Positions 19,736-31,892 are shown, counted from the stretch's first letter. The stretch: DNA of 64,000 nt from Euborellia annulipes (GCA_023213315.1 JAKCPI010005306.1:1-64000), one strand, 5' to 3'. Notes: generated by a model from the sequence alone, not told the origin. Program-made: numbers and translations.

Positions 19736-21250
19736 AAATGTTCCTTCTTACCTTAGGCATAATACTACAGCTATAATTTTTTATTCTCTATATATTTTTT
19801 ATTTGTGGTTTAATTAAACGATATGGATAAAAAAAATTCTAATTTTCTAAAAAAAAAAATTATACTGGGTTAATATCCTGTAATATTGGCATTATTATAA
19901 AAAAAACAAAAACTTTTAATGCTGGTAGCGTCCCTTAAATTCGCTTTAAATACAGCCAAATTTTTTTCTAGATCATTTTACATGTTGAGAGTAAAATGAG
20001 AGAGGGTGAACCATAAAATATTTTACATTTAATTTTTAAGCATCACCCTAATACACACATAAATCCAAAAATATATAAATGATCTTATTCTAATTTCATT
20101 TTTTTCTTTTTTGTTACAGATTCCTGAGGGTCAACAGAACAAAGGTATATTATGCATGGTGCAAGAATTTTGAAGGGAGTAGATTAGATTAGCTTTTATT
20201 AGGATGTTGCTTTTTTTTCAGCTGACCCCAAATAGAATTAGCTCTTTTTTAAATTCAATCAACAGTAAATTTTTTTTAAATATATAATTTTAATAAATAA
20301 TCGTTTTATTGAATAAATTAAAATATAAAATAATTTTCACTTTTAATTAATTTGCATTTTAAAATTTTCATTTCTAATTTCTTAATTAAATTAGAATTTC
20401 ATTAAAAAAGTTTTCAAAAATTTGATACAAATTTTTATAAAAATCTTTTGCTAAAAATTTAACTTAATTTTTTTTTACATTTTATTAAAAATTAGATTAG
20501 ACTTCCTCCCCGCCTGCATCGGGAGAGAGAATGCCTGCCTCTCTCTCCTTCACCGAGGGACATCATCAACTTGGTACCTAGAACTTAAGGTTGTGATTTA
20601 TATACGAATACGAATTTAAATGTAAGCTTATTCACTTTTCGATCTATAATTTGAAAATTCATTATCACACCTTAAATTGTAGTTTAATAATTTAAATATA
20701 GAGGGGTGGAGGGATGCACCATGCCAACGAGAGGGATTTTATTTTTGAACCTGCAGTTATTTAGCATGAAGTTAATAGTGGAGAAATCAACGAGAATATT
20801 CTCAATTTAGGCCTCTGTTGGAGATTCGTCGTTGTTATTAGCTTCAGGTGCCTTCTCTATTCTTTAGCTAGATCGTTTTGTTAGGGTCCCTTGATTGTAT
20901 TTGTATTAGGTTCCAACAGAGAGGTAAAATGAAATATATTCTTGTTGATTTGTTGCATGAACGATTCATAAGGAGATGCGGTCAGATCTGATCGAAAGAT
21001 CTGAGGTCCAGGTTCTCAAGTGTTCTTGTGTTTGCGAAAAGAGTTTTGAGTAAGCGAGAGTCAGGGAGGGATGTCGTTTTTCCAGGGATAGCCTGGATGT
21101 AAATAACGCATACCCTTAAGGCCAGGGACAGGCCCGAGGGCCCCGCCGATCTGATGGTGGGGACGGGGTATATACAATTATTGCAATACAATTCGTTCGT
21201 ATTTTTGATTAGGCTAGGTAGGATCTCTTTCACTAAGCCCCCTGGTCTCT
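19736..21250. other. Unassigned; GC-richer part at 20740-21250
   Basis: The first part is AT-rich. At 20740-21250 composition is more even, with a short hairpin (AGATCTGATCGAAAGATCT, 20993-21004) and an 83-codon minus-strand open frame that I do not recognise. A possible acceptor and donor pair bounds 25 bases at 20121-20145, but a stop in the only linked frame argues against it. Confidence 0.35.
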
Positions 21251-23480
21251 CGTTTACTCGTAATCCAAAAAATCACGTTCATTCTCACTGATATGATTTC
21301 TTCAGCCACCCGACTTAGGGTTTTTCGAATTATAAATCACAATTCTTTTTTGAAATTTCTCATATTCTTTTTAATGGAATTAATAAAAAATAATTGTTCG
21401 TGAAGTACATTATTTTTGCTTGAATTATTTCCGAATTTTGTTTTTGTTTTATTTTAAAGAAAAAGAAGTCTTCAAGATTAAGTATTACGCGAAATTTTAA
21501 TAAGTAAGTAAATTTCATATACAATAGTTATTAAAATAAAATGAGCAAAATTAATTCAAATTTTATATTTTTCAGATGACTTGTATTTCCTTTACGTTTT
21601 TATGTTCATTTTGGTTAAATAAAAACATGAACTTATTTGATAATACAAATGAAGGAAACATTTTGGCTTGAGTGTATCATTATCATCTATTGTTGTCTAC
21701 ACATCGAATTTTGTTGTTTTGGAGCTTTTGATATTCACAGTAAGTAAATACAAATTAAAGGAGCCCTTTCTGGAATTTGGGGGTTAGTTACACCAGTGTT
21801 AATTTGAATTTGTGATGGGTGATCAAATTTGACAATTTTTTCTGCATTTTTATATTTAAAATGAATTTTTATTTTTTTAAAAATATATTTTAGTCGGCCC
21901 GCTCGGCGGCTTCGCAGGGGGCTGCGGGACCCGTGCCTTCGGCGAGCAAGTTTATCCAATTGGGGTATTTCTTGTTGCAAGAAGTGTTAAGATGTTAAGG
22001 AAGGATCTTATATTCAGCGAAGGGAGGGTACCGATTGGGAACAGCACAAAAGGGTCTGTTTATGACTGTTTAAAGGGTCAGCCATATGGTGCTCTCTTCT
22101 CCCGACTGCTGTAGCGGCTCTCACAGCGCCTAGTCTTATAAGGAGAAAGCTGTAACAGAGCAAAAGGTCGCCCTCTATTTTGCCAGCCAACTTGTTGATT
22201 TTGTGTTCCCATATTGAAGAAATTTGATTATAATTAATTTTCCAAAAAATTTAAGAGATTCAAATTATTACTAGATACTCCCAGAGCATGTATTATAGGT
22301 GTTAATTTCAAAAGGATTCATTGAAAATTGTGGATTTCATAGAACATATAATAATATTTACATACATAAATTTTTATTTATTATATATATATATAGATAA
22401 ATGCGTATTGTGAAGTGCAAATAAAAAACAAGTCTTCAAGATTAATTTGTAATGCAAAAGTAAGTAAATTTCATGAAGTGATGAAATCAAAATATGGAAA
22501 CTAATATTTTTTTTTTTAGGTAAGTTCATTTTGGTGAGGATTGGTGGGCTATGAGGGGAGGAGGAGGCCCAAAAAAACAACCTTACGGTTTTTCGGATTG
22601 TAAGTAAATTTCATATACAATAGATATTGATATTAAAATAAAATGAGCCAAACTAATTCAAATTTTATATTTTTCAGATTACTTGTATTTTTATTTTCTT
22701 GGCGTTCTTGTTTTCATTTTGGTTAAAGAAAAACATAAACTTATTTATTAATACAAATGAAGGAAACGTTTTGGCTTAAGACTGTATCATTATCATCTAT
22801 TGGTATCTACTCATCGAATTGTGTTGTTTTGGAGCTTCTAATATACACAGTAAGTAAATACAAATTAAAGGCATCTTTTTGAAATTTGCCCTTTTAGAAT
22901 TAGCTACGCCACTGTTTATTTGAACTTGTGGTGGGTGATCAAATTTGACAATTTTTTTTCTGCATTATACAACGCTTTTTTTATATTGAACATCTACTAT
23001 TTCTACATGATCTTACAACCGCGAACTCATTTTTTTAAATGAATTTTTCTATTTTTTTTTATAATATATTTTATAAAGTGTAGTGAAGTGCAAATAAAAA
23101 AAGAAGCCTTCAAGATTATTCCAAGATTAATTTTGAAAGCAACAAAATTTCAAAAGTAAGTTTAAGTAAATTTTCATTAAGTGATGAAATCAAAATATGG
23201 AAACTAATATATATATTTTTTTTTTAGGTAAAGGTGAGGTTAGGTGGGCTATGAGGGGAGGAGGAGGCCCAAAAGAAGAAAAAAATAATCTTTCACAACA
23301 AAGTTTCGATAAAAAAAATATCCTTATTGGGTTTCTGAAGAAATCTTCAGACACCTGGCTTACAGTTTTTCTAATTATAAATTGCAATTCTTTTTTGAAA
23401 TTTCGCATTCCCCTTTTAAGGCGAATAATAAAAATAATTGTTCGTGAAGCACATTTTTATTGCCTGAAATCTGTTTTTTA
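21250..23480 (+). repeat. Degenerate tandem array, period about 0.7 kb, three partial units
   Basis: Units share, in order: CGAATTATAAATCACAATTC with TAATTGTTCGTGAAG; AAGAAGTCTTCAAGATTA; a TAAGTAAATTTCA block; TTCATTTTGGTTAAA; GAAGGAAAC with TTTTGGCTT; and CACAGTAAGTAAATACAAAT. Pairs are 21497-21760 with 22600-22890, 22380-22580 with 23080-23290, and 21320-21420 with 23360-23450. An inserted GC-richer repeat at about 21890-22260 lengthens the first unit. Splice-like boundaries (TTTTTCAG before, CA/GTAAGT after) repeat in two units. Confidence 0.65.
21890..22260 (-). repeat. GC-richer repeat, inverted copy of 58030-58380
   Basis: CTTCGGCGAGCAAGTTTATC, TTAAGATGTTAAGGAAGGAT, GTACCGATTGGG, TTTATGACTGTTTAAAGGGT and TTTTGTGTTCCCATATTGAA all recur inverted near 58 kb. 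The left end (minus strand) reads GGGCCGACTAA after a GC-rich hairpin-prone stretch, which could be a Helitron-type 3' end. I do not see a protein. Confidence 0.5.
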
Positions 23481-23662
23481 TCTGGTGTGAGAGCACACAG
23501 TACAACCTATTTTCTTCCTGGCTGCATGTGACTATTGGTCATTATAGGTCTTCGGACCTTATGCACCCATTCCAAAAAAAAAAAAAAAAAAAAAAACCTT
23601 TCGATTATCGAAGGTAAGAGAAAGTTATGTGCTGTTCAACCAGTCCCAGCAGATTTTTTCAT
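23478..23662 (-). mobile_element. Family A head hairpin split by an A-tailed insert
   Basis: ATCTGGTGTGAGAGCACACAG and, at 23602, TTTCGATTATCGAAGGTAAG to CAGCAGATTTTTTC are the two sides of a head hairpin. The insert between (about 23518-23602) ends in a long A-run, suggesting a small retroposed sequence. Confidence 0.6.
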
Positions 23663-24122
23663 TAAAAGGGTTTGAGAGGTGTATGTATTCCGGTAAAAAT
23701 AAGGAATCCCTAGTGAGTAAAAAATAATGTAATTAAATGGCTTAATGGAAGATAGTCAGAAACCACCATTTTGACATTTTTGAGATATTCATACAATTGT
23801 ATTTTTTACATAACCCTCTTTAATACCACACAAAAAAGTTCTTTGATTTTACAATAATTGGCTGCACGTAATAAGTGCAAGTTCTCTTCTTGGCCAGCTA
23901 GTAAAGATTTGAGAAGTAAAGATAGTCATAAGCCACAGCAAAATGGCGTCGAAATCTGGAGTAAATGAAAATTTCTCTCGTGTCAAAGGACTCTTTCACC
24001 CGGTATATTATGTTTGATTTTAGGAAGTTGTTTCGGGAAAAGTTTTTTTTTTTTTCGTTCCTCAATGTCAACAACTTTTGGAAACACAAGAAAGATGGGG
24101 TCCCTTTTGAAGGGAAAGAAAT

Positions 24123-24262
24123 TTTTACTTTCTCTTACCCTATATATGAAATATATATAGAAAGAAAATATTGCGATCATGTCAAAAATTCGACGTCGAG
24201 ATTTTGATGGATATACATGTTTTGAGGTCCCCTGAGTCCAAAAAGTGGAGTCCCACAAATTG
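24123..24262 (-). mobile_element. Family A fragment (tail end)
   Basis: The tail hairpin and the first body segment, to AAAAAGTGGAGTCCCACAAA, then lost. Confidence 0.75.
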
Positions 24263-24396
24263 GAGGATCCGTGGTTCGACTCAATGCTTTAGAGTCAGGA
24301 TTGGAACGCGAAATATTCCACCCTCTCCCATTCCGCTAACGCGTGCTGCTACTGTAGCCATCAAAAGTCCCCCTCTTGGTTTTATTTACATCTATC

Positions 24397-24526
24397 AGTT
24401 TTTTTTTTATTTAAACACTCACTCATACACCCACACACGCATACACACAGTCTTTTCGGCAATTCAGGTCATATAAGACTTTAACAATACTCGTATTTTG
24501 AGGGTTCCAGGCATATTTATTTAAGT
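24397..24526 (-). mobile_element. SINE-A, 5'-truncated
   Basis: A T-run, AACACTCACTCATACACCC, CTTTTCGGCAATTCAGGTC, CGATACTCG-type region and TTCCAGGCATATTTATTTAA. No tRNA head. The 24265-24395 segment to its left has an isolated B-box-like GTGGTTCGACTC but no partner A box. Confidence 0.7.
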
Positions 24527-24629
24527 ACATTTATCGTTATGCTCTGTTGAGTTTGAAAATATCACTTTAAAAAGTCAAATGACAGGTTTACTCCATTCTG
24601 AACCCCCCTCTAATCTATCGATTATTTAT

Positions 24630-24753
24630 TATTTCAACATGGGCGTAACTAGGGGGTGCCGGGGGGGCCCAGAAGGTGTCCCCCCCACCCCCCCAAGAAA
24701 AATTGACATGGCCCCTCCCAGCCAAATTCTCTAGTTACGCACATGTATTTCAA
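24630..24753. mobile_element. hAT-type MITE, 108 bp, perfect 8-bp target duplication
   Basis: TATTTCAA at 24630-24637 repeats at 24746-24753. Between lie inverted ends CATGGGCGTAACTAGGG and CATGTGCGTAACTAGAG, with G- and C-runs inside. The 8-bp duplication and GGCGTAAC-type ends support hAT. Confidence 0.85.
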
Positions 24754-25002
24754 ACATTATGTCTAAATAAGCTCTGTAATTGAAAGAATAAAAATCAAAA
24801 ATAAAAAATTTCTACCAGGGAGGTAAGCTTTCTGTAGAAAATTCCTTCTCCCGATCTCAATTGGAATGGTGATAAAATGTTTTTATAGATTTATTTAATT
24901 ATCCCTTTTCTTTTTCACCTTTTAAAGTTTTAATATTCATTCAGTTCATTAACTTTTCTCTCAAAATTTAAAGCCAAAAGCATTAGCGGAATTTTCACAT
25001 GT

Positions 25003-25294
25003 GGTAGGCCCAAGGGCGGATACAAGGGGGGGGGGGGGGGGTAAAGGTGGTAATTACTCCCCCTGAGATTTGAAAAAAAAAAACTTTTTTTCGAAAAAAA
25101 AAAAATGTATTTTTAATGTAAAATTTTTAAAATTAATACTTAAAAATTTGATGTGTATTTATATTCTGGCAAACAAGTACAGAATGCGCCTTTAAATTAC
25201 CGAAATTAAGAAAAAATCGTGTGCTGCGCGACCAGTCACTCCAGATTACCCCCCCCCCCCGAGAAACACCTCTGGATCCGCCACTGGGTAGGCC
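25003..25294. mobile_element. hAT-type MITE, 276 bp, perfect 8-bp target duplication
   Basis: GGTAGGCC at 25003-25010 repeats at 25287-25294. Ends are CAAGGGCGGATACAAGG and, inverted, CAGTGGCGGATCCAGAGG. G- and C-runs lie at the inner edges. Its right half contains a degraded family A head (AAATTACCGAAATTAAG to CAGTCACTCCAGATT, 25192-25247), so another element landed inside or was picked up. Confidence 0.85.
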
Positions 25295-25950
25295 CTATGT
25301 CAGTGATGACGAGGCTATGACCCATGGGTCGGACACTGACCAACACAAGCTTTTTAACGGACCCACGCTTACTACTCAAAGAAATTCACCTAAATACGTG
25401 AAGGAAAGAGACGCACTAAAAATATTAAACCGTTAAACCACGTCTATTTTTACCCGTTTGGTTAAAAATTTTTAAACTTAACTCTGGTGCAAATGGGCAT
25501 TAGTAACCCATCGTATTTTCCACCTGATGAAACGAATTATTTTGTTTAAAAAAATGTCTTTATTATAAATGGAATTTTTTTTTATCTCTTTAAAATAAGA
25601 AGTAACAACCCTAATGGTGAAACAACCCTTTATCACACCCACTTAAAACAGTAATTCTTGTCTAATTCATTTCCATAATTTTAATTAATACTAACGACTG
25701 CATACATGGACATGGTCTCTTGGCCTCTTAGTATATCATAGCTATGATATATGTAAATCTTTAAAATTATACGTTATGAATGATGTTGTGTTGTTCTATT
25801 ATTTTGATGAAAGTTATTAAATTAATCAGTAAAATTTTTGTTTTAAATTACCGTAATTAACATATTTATTCAACGTTTAATCTATTAAATATCTGCTCAG
25901 AGCATGGTAGCAAAAATTATTGCTTGGAATAATAAATAGATCAGTTTCTC
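25295..25950. other. Unassigned AT-rich sequence
   Basis: Nothing recognised. A 71-codon frame crossing the MITE edge (25221-25436) is a chance frame. Confidence 0.35.
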
Positions 25951-25952
25951 CT

Positions 25953-26895
25953 TTTTACTTTCTCGTAAAGTGAAAGTATTGTAATCGCCAAAAAATTCGA
26001 CCTCGAGATTTTGATGTTTTTCCACGTTTTAGACATCCCCGAGTGCAAATAAACCAGTTTTGGCATTATGTCTGTCTGTTTGTGTGTGTGTGTGTCTGGG
26101 TGTGTATGTGAACACGATTTCTTAAAAACACATGCAGCCAGATCGATGAAATTTGGTATATACCCCTTACACTAAAATTGTATATTTCTATCAACTTTTG
26201 AAGTAAATACATCACCTGGAAGTAGTACTTTACCTAATAAGTTTTTTTCCGAAATTTTGAAATTTTCTATTTTTTTGTCATATCATACTCTATTTTAAAA
26301 AGTTTTTATTCTGTGACATTTTTTCGAAAACTGAATAGTTTTTGAAATAATCAAAGATGAAAAAGATATTTTTCGTTAAGGCTGGACGCACACCGAACGA
26401 GCAAAAACGCTTTCGAACAAAACGTTTTTGCCTAAAACTGTTTTTTCAATGCTTTTCTATGGGTCAACGTACACCGAAGAGACAAAACTTAATCGGACAT
26501 GATTCGACATCATCGAACAAAGTACGAATACGTTTTTGCTTGTTCGGTGTGAGTTGGCATCGAGCAAAACGTTTTGTTCGCAAGCGTTTTTACTCGTTTC
26601 TGTGTGCGTTCAGCCTAATTTTGATAAAAAATCAAAAAAACAAAATCATACAGGTGTCATTAAAAAAATGCAAATATAAACCAATTCATTTGTTTATATG
26701 ACAAAATAATTGAAAATTTCAAAATTTTTGAAAAAAAAACTTATTAGGTAAAGTATAACTTCCAGGTGAGGTATTTAGGCTAATCCAAAAGTTGATAGAA
26801 ATCTACAATTTTAGTGTAAGGAGAATATACCAAATTTCTTCGAAATTGCAGCCTGCGTTTTTAAGCAATCGTGTTCACACACCCATCGAGACTTA
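25953..26895. mobile_element. Family A-related foldback (variant A2)
   Basis: Begins with a tail-type hairpin (ACTTTCTCGTAAAGTGAAAGT) and AATTCGACCTCGAGATTTTG, clearly related to family A. The central part differs: ACACATGCAGCCAGATCGAT, AAATTTGGTATATACC and CACCTGGAAGTAGTACTTTA are repeated inverted at 26745-26885. A Harbinger-like MITE lies in the loop. It is an older, separate subfamily. Confidence 0.65.
26377..26618. mobile_element. Harbinger-like MITE, 236 bp
   Basis: Inverted ends of about 50 bp, starting GGCTGGACGCACACCGAACG and, inverted, GGCTGAACGCACACAGAAAC. TAA flanks both sides (26377-26379, 26616-26618). A 3-bp TWA duplication is typical of PIF/Harbinger. CAAAACGTTTT motifs repeat inside. 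Open frames across it are not coding. Confidence 0.7.
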
Positions 26896-26944
26896 ATATC
26901 AAAAGAATATACGACAAAGTCTCGGGGAAGTCATTCCCGATTTA

Positions 26945-27168
26945 TTTTTTAACACACTTTTTCCCACTCCCACTCACAGTCTTTTCGACAATTTAGGCCT
27001 TATAAGACTTTTACGATTACTCGTATGTTATAAATATCCAGGCATACTTATTTAAGCCATTTGGTATCCAAATAAAATCATCGGACTGCCTGGGATCCGA
27101 ACCCGCGACCCTTGGTATATAAGGCCAGCACGCTAGCAACTACACCAAGGCCCGAGCACGAGGGCAGT
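26945..27168 (-). mobile_element. SINE-A, full length
   Basis: The best-preserved head: on the minus strand, an A box (TTGGTGTAGTTGCTAGCG) and a B box (GCGGGTTCGGATCCC) about 27 bases apart. The body follows (TTTATTTGG, CCTGGATATT), then AAGTCTTATAAGGCC, TTGTCGAAAAGACTG and an A-run at the left edge. The head begins near GGGCCTTGG. Confidence 0.85.
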
Positions 27169-27799
27169 TCCTCGTTTTGTTCTCTCCTTTTTTAATATTT
27201 CTCTCTTATTCATATTTGACACATATGAAATTAAAATCGCATTATAATGGCAACATCCTTTTCCTATAAATACAATGATATTGAAAAACGATAAAAGAAC
27301 GAAAAAGAGAGAAAGAGAAGTGAAGATTTGTTTCAACGATAACCCGATTTTAGCAAATATTTGAAATGTTTTGTCAGCCCATAAATCAAAAAATAATGAT
27401 AAACAAGGCTACACACACACACACATGTTGACATTCTCTCTGAAACTCTAATTGTGTTCAAATAAAAATGACAAAGCCCTTTTGCCACAATAATGAAAAT
27501 AGTTGGTGAGCAAAAAGAGAGGGCGGCTGCCATCAACTGATAAGGCACCAACAGCCTCTAATGATAATCAATAAAAATAAAAAAAAAGAGTCTTTGTTCA
27601 TTTTTTTGCACTCCGGGAATATCATTTTAATCTAATACGTCATCAATCATGAGCAAAGTTTACATTATAACTAATTTTGAGTTTCATTAATAAATTTATA
27701 ATAAGCTATTTATCTACTCTCCAGCTTAAAATAACTAACTTAGTTGAAGTCAATTTTTTTGGAAAGAAGTTAATAATATATCGTATAACTTGCAGTTGT
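27169..27799. other. Unassigned AT-rich sequence
   Basis: A CA microsatellite at 27411-27425. The short open frames show no family features. Confidence 0.35.
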
Positions 27800-28432
27800 C
27801 TCTCAAGCAGGGCCGCAGACAGACTTGACGGGCCCCGGGGCTACTTACTAATACGGGCCCCCCCCAAAAAAAAACCCTAAGTTTTTTTAGTATGTAAAGG
27901 GCTATTGTGGCCTTCATGCCAACAATTTGAAATAATTATACTGATCTCAGAGGATTTCCGGGAGAATCTGGGGGTATGGAAAATTTTTTGAAAATTAGCC
28001 ACTGAAATCTGCTTTTTTAGCTATCCTGATTCCCTGAAGAAAAGAATTTCAAGAAAATGATTTTTTTAGTTGAAATTTTAAGATTTGAGCTTAAAGGGCC
28101 CGGGCTCCTGAGAAAAAAATTTCAAGGAAATGATTTTTTTAGTTGAAATTTTAAGATTTGAGCTTAAAGGGCCCGGGCTCCTGAGGAAAAAATTTCAAGA
28201 AAATGATTTTTTTAGTGAAATTTTAAGATTTGAGCTCAAAGGGCCCGGGCCCCTGAGCAAAAAAATTTCAAGGAAATGATTTTTTTAAATTGAAATTTTA
28301 ACCATGAATATTATTTTTTATTAGAATTTTAAGGTGGGAGCGCAATGGGCCCGGGCCCCCTCGGAGGGCCCGGGCCCCGGGGATATAGCCCCCCTGCCCC
28401 CCCTCCCCCCTGTCTGCGGCCCTGCTCTCAAG
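27800..28432. mobile_element. hAT-type element with an internal minisatellite, 617 bp
   Basis: CTCTCAAG at 27800-27807 repeats exactly at 28425-28432. Ends CAGGGCCGCAGACAG match inverted. The interior is dominated by a tandem repeat of about 84 bp (see next entry) and GGGCCCGGGC-type GC runs. No transposase. Confidence 0.85.
28020..28370 (+). repeat. 84-bp minisatellite, about four units
   Basis: Each unit has AAAATTTCAAG(G/A)AAATG, ATTTTTTTAGTTGAAATTTT, AAGATTTGAGCT and AAAGGGCCCGGGC. Units two and three are nearly identical; the fourth is diverged. The array lies wholly inside the hAT-type element. Confidence 0.85.
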
Positions 28433-28664
28433 CCCTTGTCATCATTTACTAATTTTAAAGTAAAAACTCAATTTAATGCACAAGTGATTACTTGTCGAAC
28501 TCGAGGGTTTGGTTGGACCTCACAATCAGGTCTATTCTCTAAAAACAGACATTAAAATTTAACATAAAAAATTGGGTGTTAAAAAGTAAACTAATAACAT
28601 CAGAGTTAAAAAATGCTATTCTCTAAACCAAGTTTTAACAGCGACGTTAACATTTTTACTTTTT
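28433..28664. other. Unassigned sequence
   Basis: AT-rich, with no recognised repeat or gene. Confidence 0.35.
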
Positions 28665-28824
28665 AGCATCACCATATTTTCCCATGTTTATAAATTTTAC
28701 AGCTTGAATTTTAATATATCGGTGGAAACTAAATATATCCCGACACAAAAAAAATTTGGTGGTACAAGCACAGAACACAACTTTCGATTACCGTAGGTAA
28801 GAGAAAGTTGTGTGCTGGTTTTTC
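28665..28824 (-). mobile_element. Family A fragment (head end)
   Basis: CATATTTTCCCATGTTTATA through the inner head arms (CTTTCGATTACCGTAGGTAA to GTTGTGTGCTGG). The outer distal arm is lost. Confidence 0.75.
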
Positions 28825-29740
28825 AAGTTCTGTTGTTCTTTCTATTTATATTGTATATTTCTTGGGATTAAAGACGCAACTTAACAAAAAAGACAAGGCT
28901 GTTTTGATGAAGAGTGGAATGAAGAGAGTAGAGTATTTGTCACTTTTGCTTGCACAACTTAACAAGTCCAAAACTTTAAGGTTTTATAAATATCATCACT
29001 ATGAATTGCTTAACACCTTTATTTTAAATGTTTGTTTATTGCGGAAAAGTATCTATCGTTAGAGAGATAATTTCACTTTAATTCGCTCTTTGAAACTGAC
29101 GAGATTTTAACTTCCTTCTTTTAAGATATTAAATAGTTGAATGTAATAAAAAATAATAAAGACCACATCAAAAAGAAAACGCCTTATGGCCAAATGTAAA
29201 CAACGCCAATCTGCTTTAAAGATTTTTATTTTAACGTTAGACTATTATCAAATTTCTATATGAAATTAAATCTTTTATAAATCTAATAAGTATAAAATTT
29301 ATACATAGCAATTTCTATACAAGTTAGAAATTTTCTTAGCCTATAATAATTAACTCTTAAACAAAAGTTAATTTCTCGATTAAAATGATCTGGTTGGCGA
29401 AGAAAATAAATGTATTAATAAAGGTTTGTTTGCTACCTACTGTTTCGGAACATTTTTTAAAGCTTCTTAAGATGCATTCTGACAAAACAGAGAACACAAA
29501 GCCAAAATATTTTTGTTAACCTCTAGTATATTTGTACAACAAATTACTACCCTCGCCAACCATTATTCTGCACGATATCATTTTGACCGAGAAAGAAACT
29601 TCCAAGAATTTCAACCTCTATAAGAGTTGTTTATATTAGGCGTACTTTAAGCTAATATTATTTTAGGCTATACACTGTTATGCGTCCCCTAACATTATTA
29701 AATATATAAATGACAAAAACAGACTATACAGTTACTTAAA
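28825..29740. other. Unassigned sequence
   Basis: Contains an 84-codon plus-strand open frame (28808-29062) rich in Leu, Lys and Tyr with no recognised motif. I do not consider it a gene. The rest is AT-rich. Confidence 0.35.
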
Positions 29741-29744
29741 ATAA

Positions 29745-30245
29745 AAAATCTGGTGTGCACAGCTCACAATTTTCTCTTTCTTTCGGCAATTGAAAGTTGA
29801 ATTCTATTCTTGTCACACCATATTTTTTTTATGTCTACATATTTGGTTCCGATAGTACATTAGAATCCAAGATGTAATTTTTTTTCTTTAAACCCTTTTC
29901 GGCGATTTAGGGATTGAATTTATTTATATAGCTAAATATTTTTGAATACAATGTGCTGAATGCTCAGGTTTTCCAATCCGAGCTTTCACTGCACTTGGCA
30001 ACACTTAACCTCAACGACTATTACTCTTTTCCGTTGCCAGGTCTTCCGGTGATATAAAATTTATTAATATAAACATGTATAAAAATATTTATATTTTGTT
30101 ACCAGAGCAGCTATCTCTTTGTTCCTATGAAGTGCATAAAGAACTAAATAAAAAAAAATTGATTTGTAAATTTTAATCAAAATGTTAGAGAAATTTTATA
30201 GTTAAGAGAACTTTGTGTACTGTGTGGCCAGTCACACCAGATTAT
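29745..30245 (+). mobile_element. Decayed family A copy with gaps
   Basis: A shortened head (29745-29830), GTTCCGATAGTACATTAGAA, a SINE-A scrap (29886-29915), body pieces at 30055-30180, and at 30195-30242 a decayed inverted head end (GTGGCCAGTCACACCAGATT). Order and orientation suggest at least two merged copies. Confidence 0.5.
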
Positions 30246-30560
30246 AAAGACCTTAATATAAATGTATTTCTTGATCTATTATTATTCCATATGTTGATGC
30301 TGATTCGCCTTATTCTGTTCTGCTGACATGAGCAAGTTCACTCTCTATCTCTTTTGTGCCCTTTTGGCCCTATTAAGGGAGAAAGGGAACCTACCCCTTC
30401 TCCACTTTTGGTGTCGTTTTGCACGTTTGACGTCATCCAGTCAAATTTGCATCGAATGAAATGGCCTGCTTTATGACTTAATTGGGATTCCCGGTTCCGG
30501 CTTCCTCTTAATCATTCATTCATTAATCGTTTAATTAAATAGAAATCAAGCAAGATGACA
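30246..30560. promoter_or_regulatory. Repeat-free island with dense factor-type motifs
   Basis: Higher complexity than its surroundings and unmatched to any repeat here. Visible motifs are TTGACGTCA (CRE-like, about 30428), ATTTGCATCG (octamer-like), and a run of TTAATCATTCATTCATTAAT and TTTAATTAAAT homeodomain-type cores. It could be a conserved enhancer. This is inference from motifs only. Confidence 0.25.
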
Positions 30561-31890
30561 GAGGGCAGAAAAAAAATATTTCAATTTTTTTTTTCACAAA
30601 ATATTAAAATTTAATAGAGCCAGGGATAATATTATTAAGTATAAAATTCATCGTACTGATTTTATAATATCGGTGATATGTATTCAAATCTAATTCGCGA
30701 TTGATAGATGGTTGAATATTATTCTGTTTAACATTAGCCCCTTCTTTCCCTAGGGCCTTTACAACATTATTTATAGCCATGGGAGTTTTTGAAAATTCAT
30801 TTTGCAAGTAAAAAAAAAAAGTAATAAAAATTGGTGGTGGTCAAATTAAACATTTTTCTACTCATATACCTACAACCATTTTGAAAAAACTTTCTGTGCT
30901 TTAACTAAATTGTAGTCGCCACTTGTGCCAAATATGAAGAAATTTGTGATTTAAGTTCTTATTGTTAGTAGAAATAATCAGTGAAATTCTTTTTAAAAAA
31001 AAATTAATATAATTTGTAGAAATAAATATTAGAATTATAATAGCTATAAATATTGAGTTGTGTTTTTATTGAATCAATAAAATTTTGTATATTTGTGATA
31101 CTTCATAGCATTTCATATTTAATGACAGAGCTACTAACAGATAGTTTGGTTATTTAAAGAATGCCCTATACTTAAATTAATTACATATAAGATACATGTA
31201 ATATAAGACCGTGGGATGGGATTGTTATAGAGTGGGAGGGGCCATCTAAAGCCGACAAGTTGCGGCGGAGTTTTTTTGTTGTTGTTGTTGAGGGGGCGAC
31301 ATTTTTGTACCTGCAGGGGGGGAGGGGGCGCCAATCAAATCAATGTGGTTAAGCCACTGATCTCATCGAAGTATATTTGATGTTCTGTACTTACTACCTT
31401 TTAATTTTGTTATTATTCACATCCAAAAAAAGACGTCATTCAAAGTCAATTTTTTTTCTTCATTAACATAAAAGTGATATGATTTATGACACACTTGAAG
31501 ATCATAATTTTTACATTAATGAGGATTGGAAAATTTTTTATTATGACATTTTCGAAAGAAGGCGTGTTTGGTTAATAGACCGAGAGTGAAGCGAGTACAT
31601 AGATATTCAGATATTCTAAGAATGTGAGTGGAAGAAGAAAGCAGTTGGTCTGTTGAGAGACGTTGCGCTAAAATAGGTTTGAATTATGGAATATGTTTGA
31701 GTTTATTTCCTGGCTGCTGACTACTTCTCAATGACAGCTCATAGAGGCATAAAAATAAATCTTTCATTCATATTCTGCACGCTTTATTTAATTTGCACAT
31801 ATTTTTAACAAATAAATGCATTTTTTTTTAATTTATACAAAAAATTAAATGTTATTAATATAGGCCTATTATCAATTTTTTCAAAGATAT
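30561..31890. other. Unassigned AT-rich sequence
   Basis: A G-run at 31315-31330 and a GTT microsatellite at 31275-31290. No gene recognised; short open frames are unremarkable. Confidence 0.35.
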
Positions 31891-31892
31891 TT

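Noticed and set aside
20121..20145. Micro-exon between TTTGTTACAG and GTATAT
   Set aside because: Weak donor, 25 nt only, and a stop in the frame that would link to the 19-kb candidate exon.
24246..24340. Isolated B-box-like GTGGTTCGACTC as a new SINE head
   Set aside because: No A box at the expected distance and no repeat copy in the window.
28020..28370. CRISPR-like array
   Set aside because: Units of 84 bp are contiguous without unique spacers, and the genome is eukaryotic.
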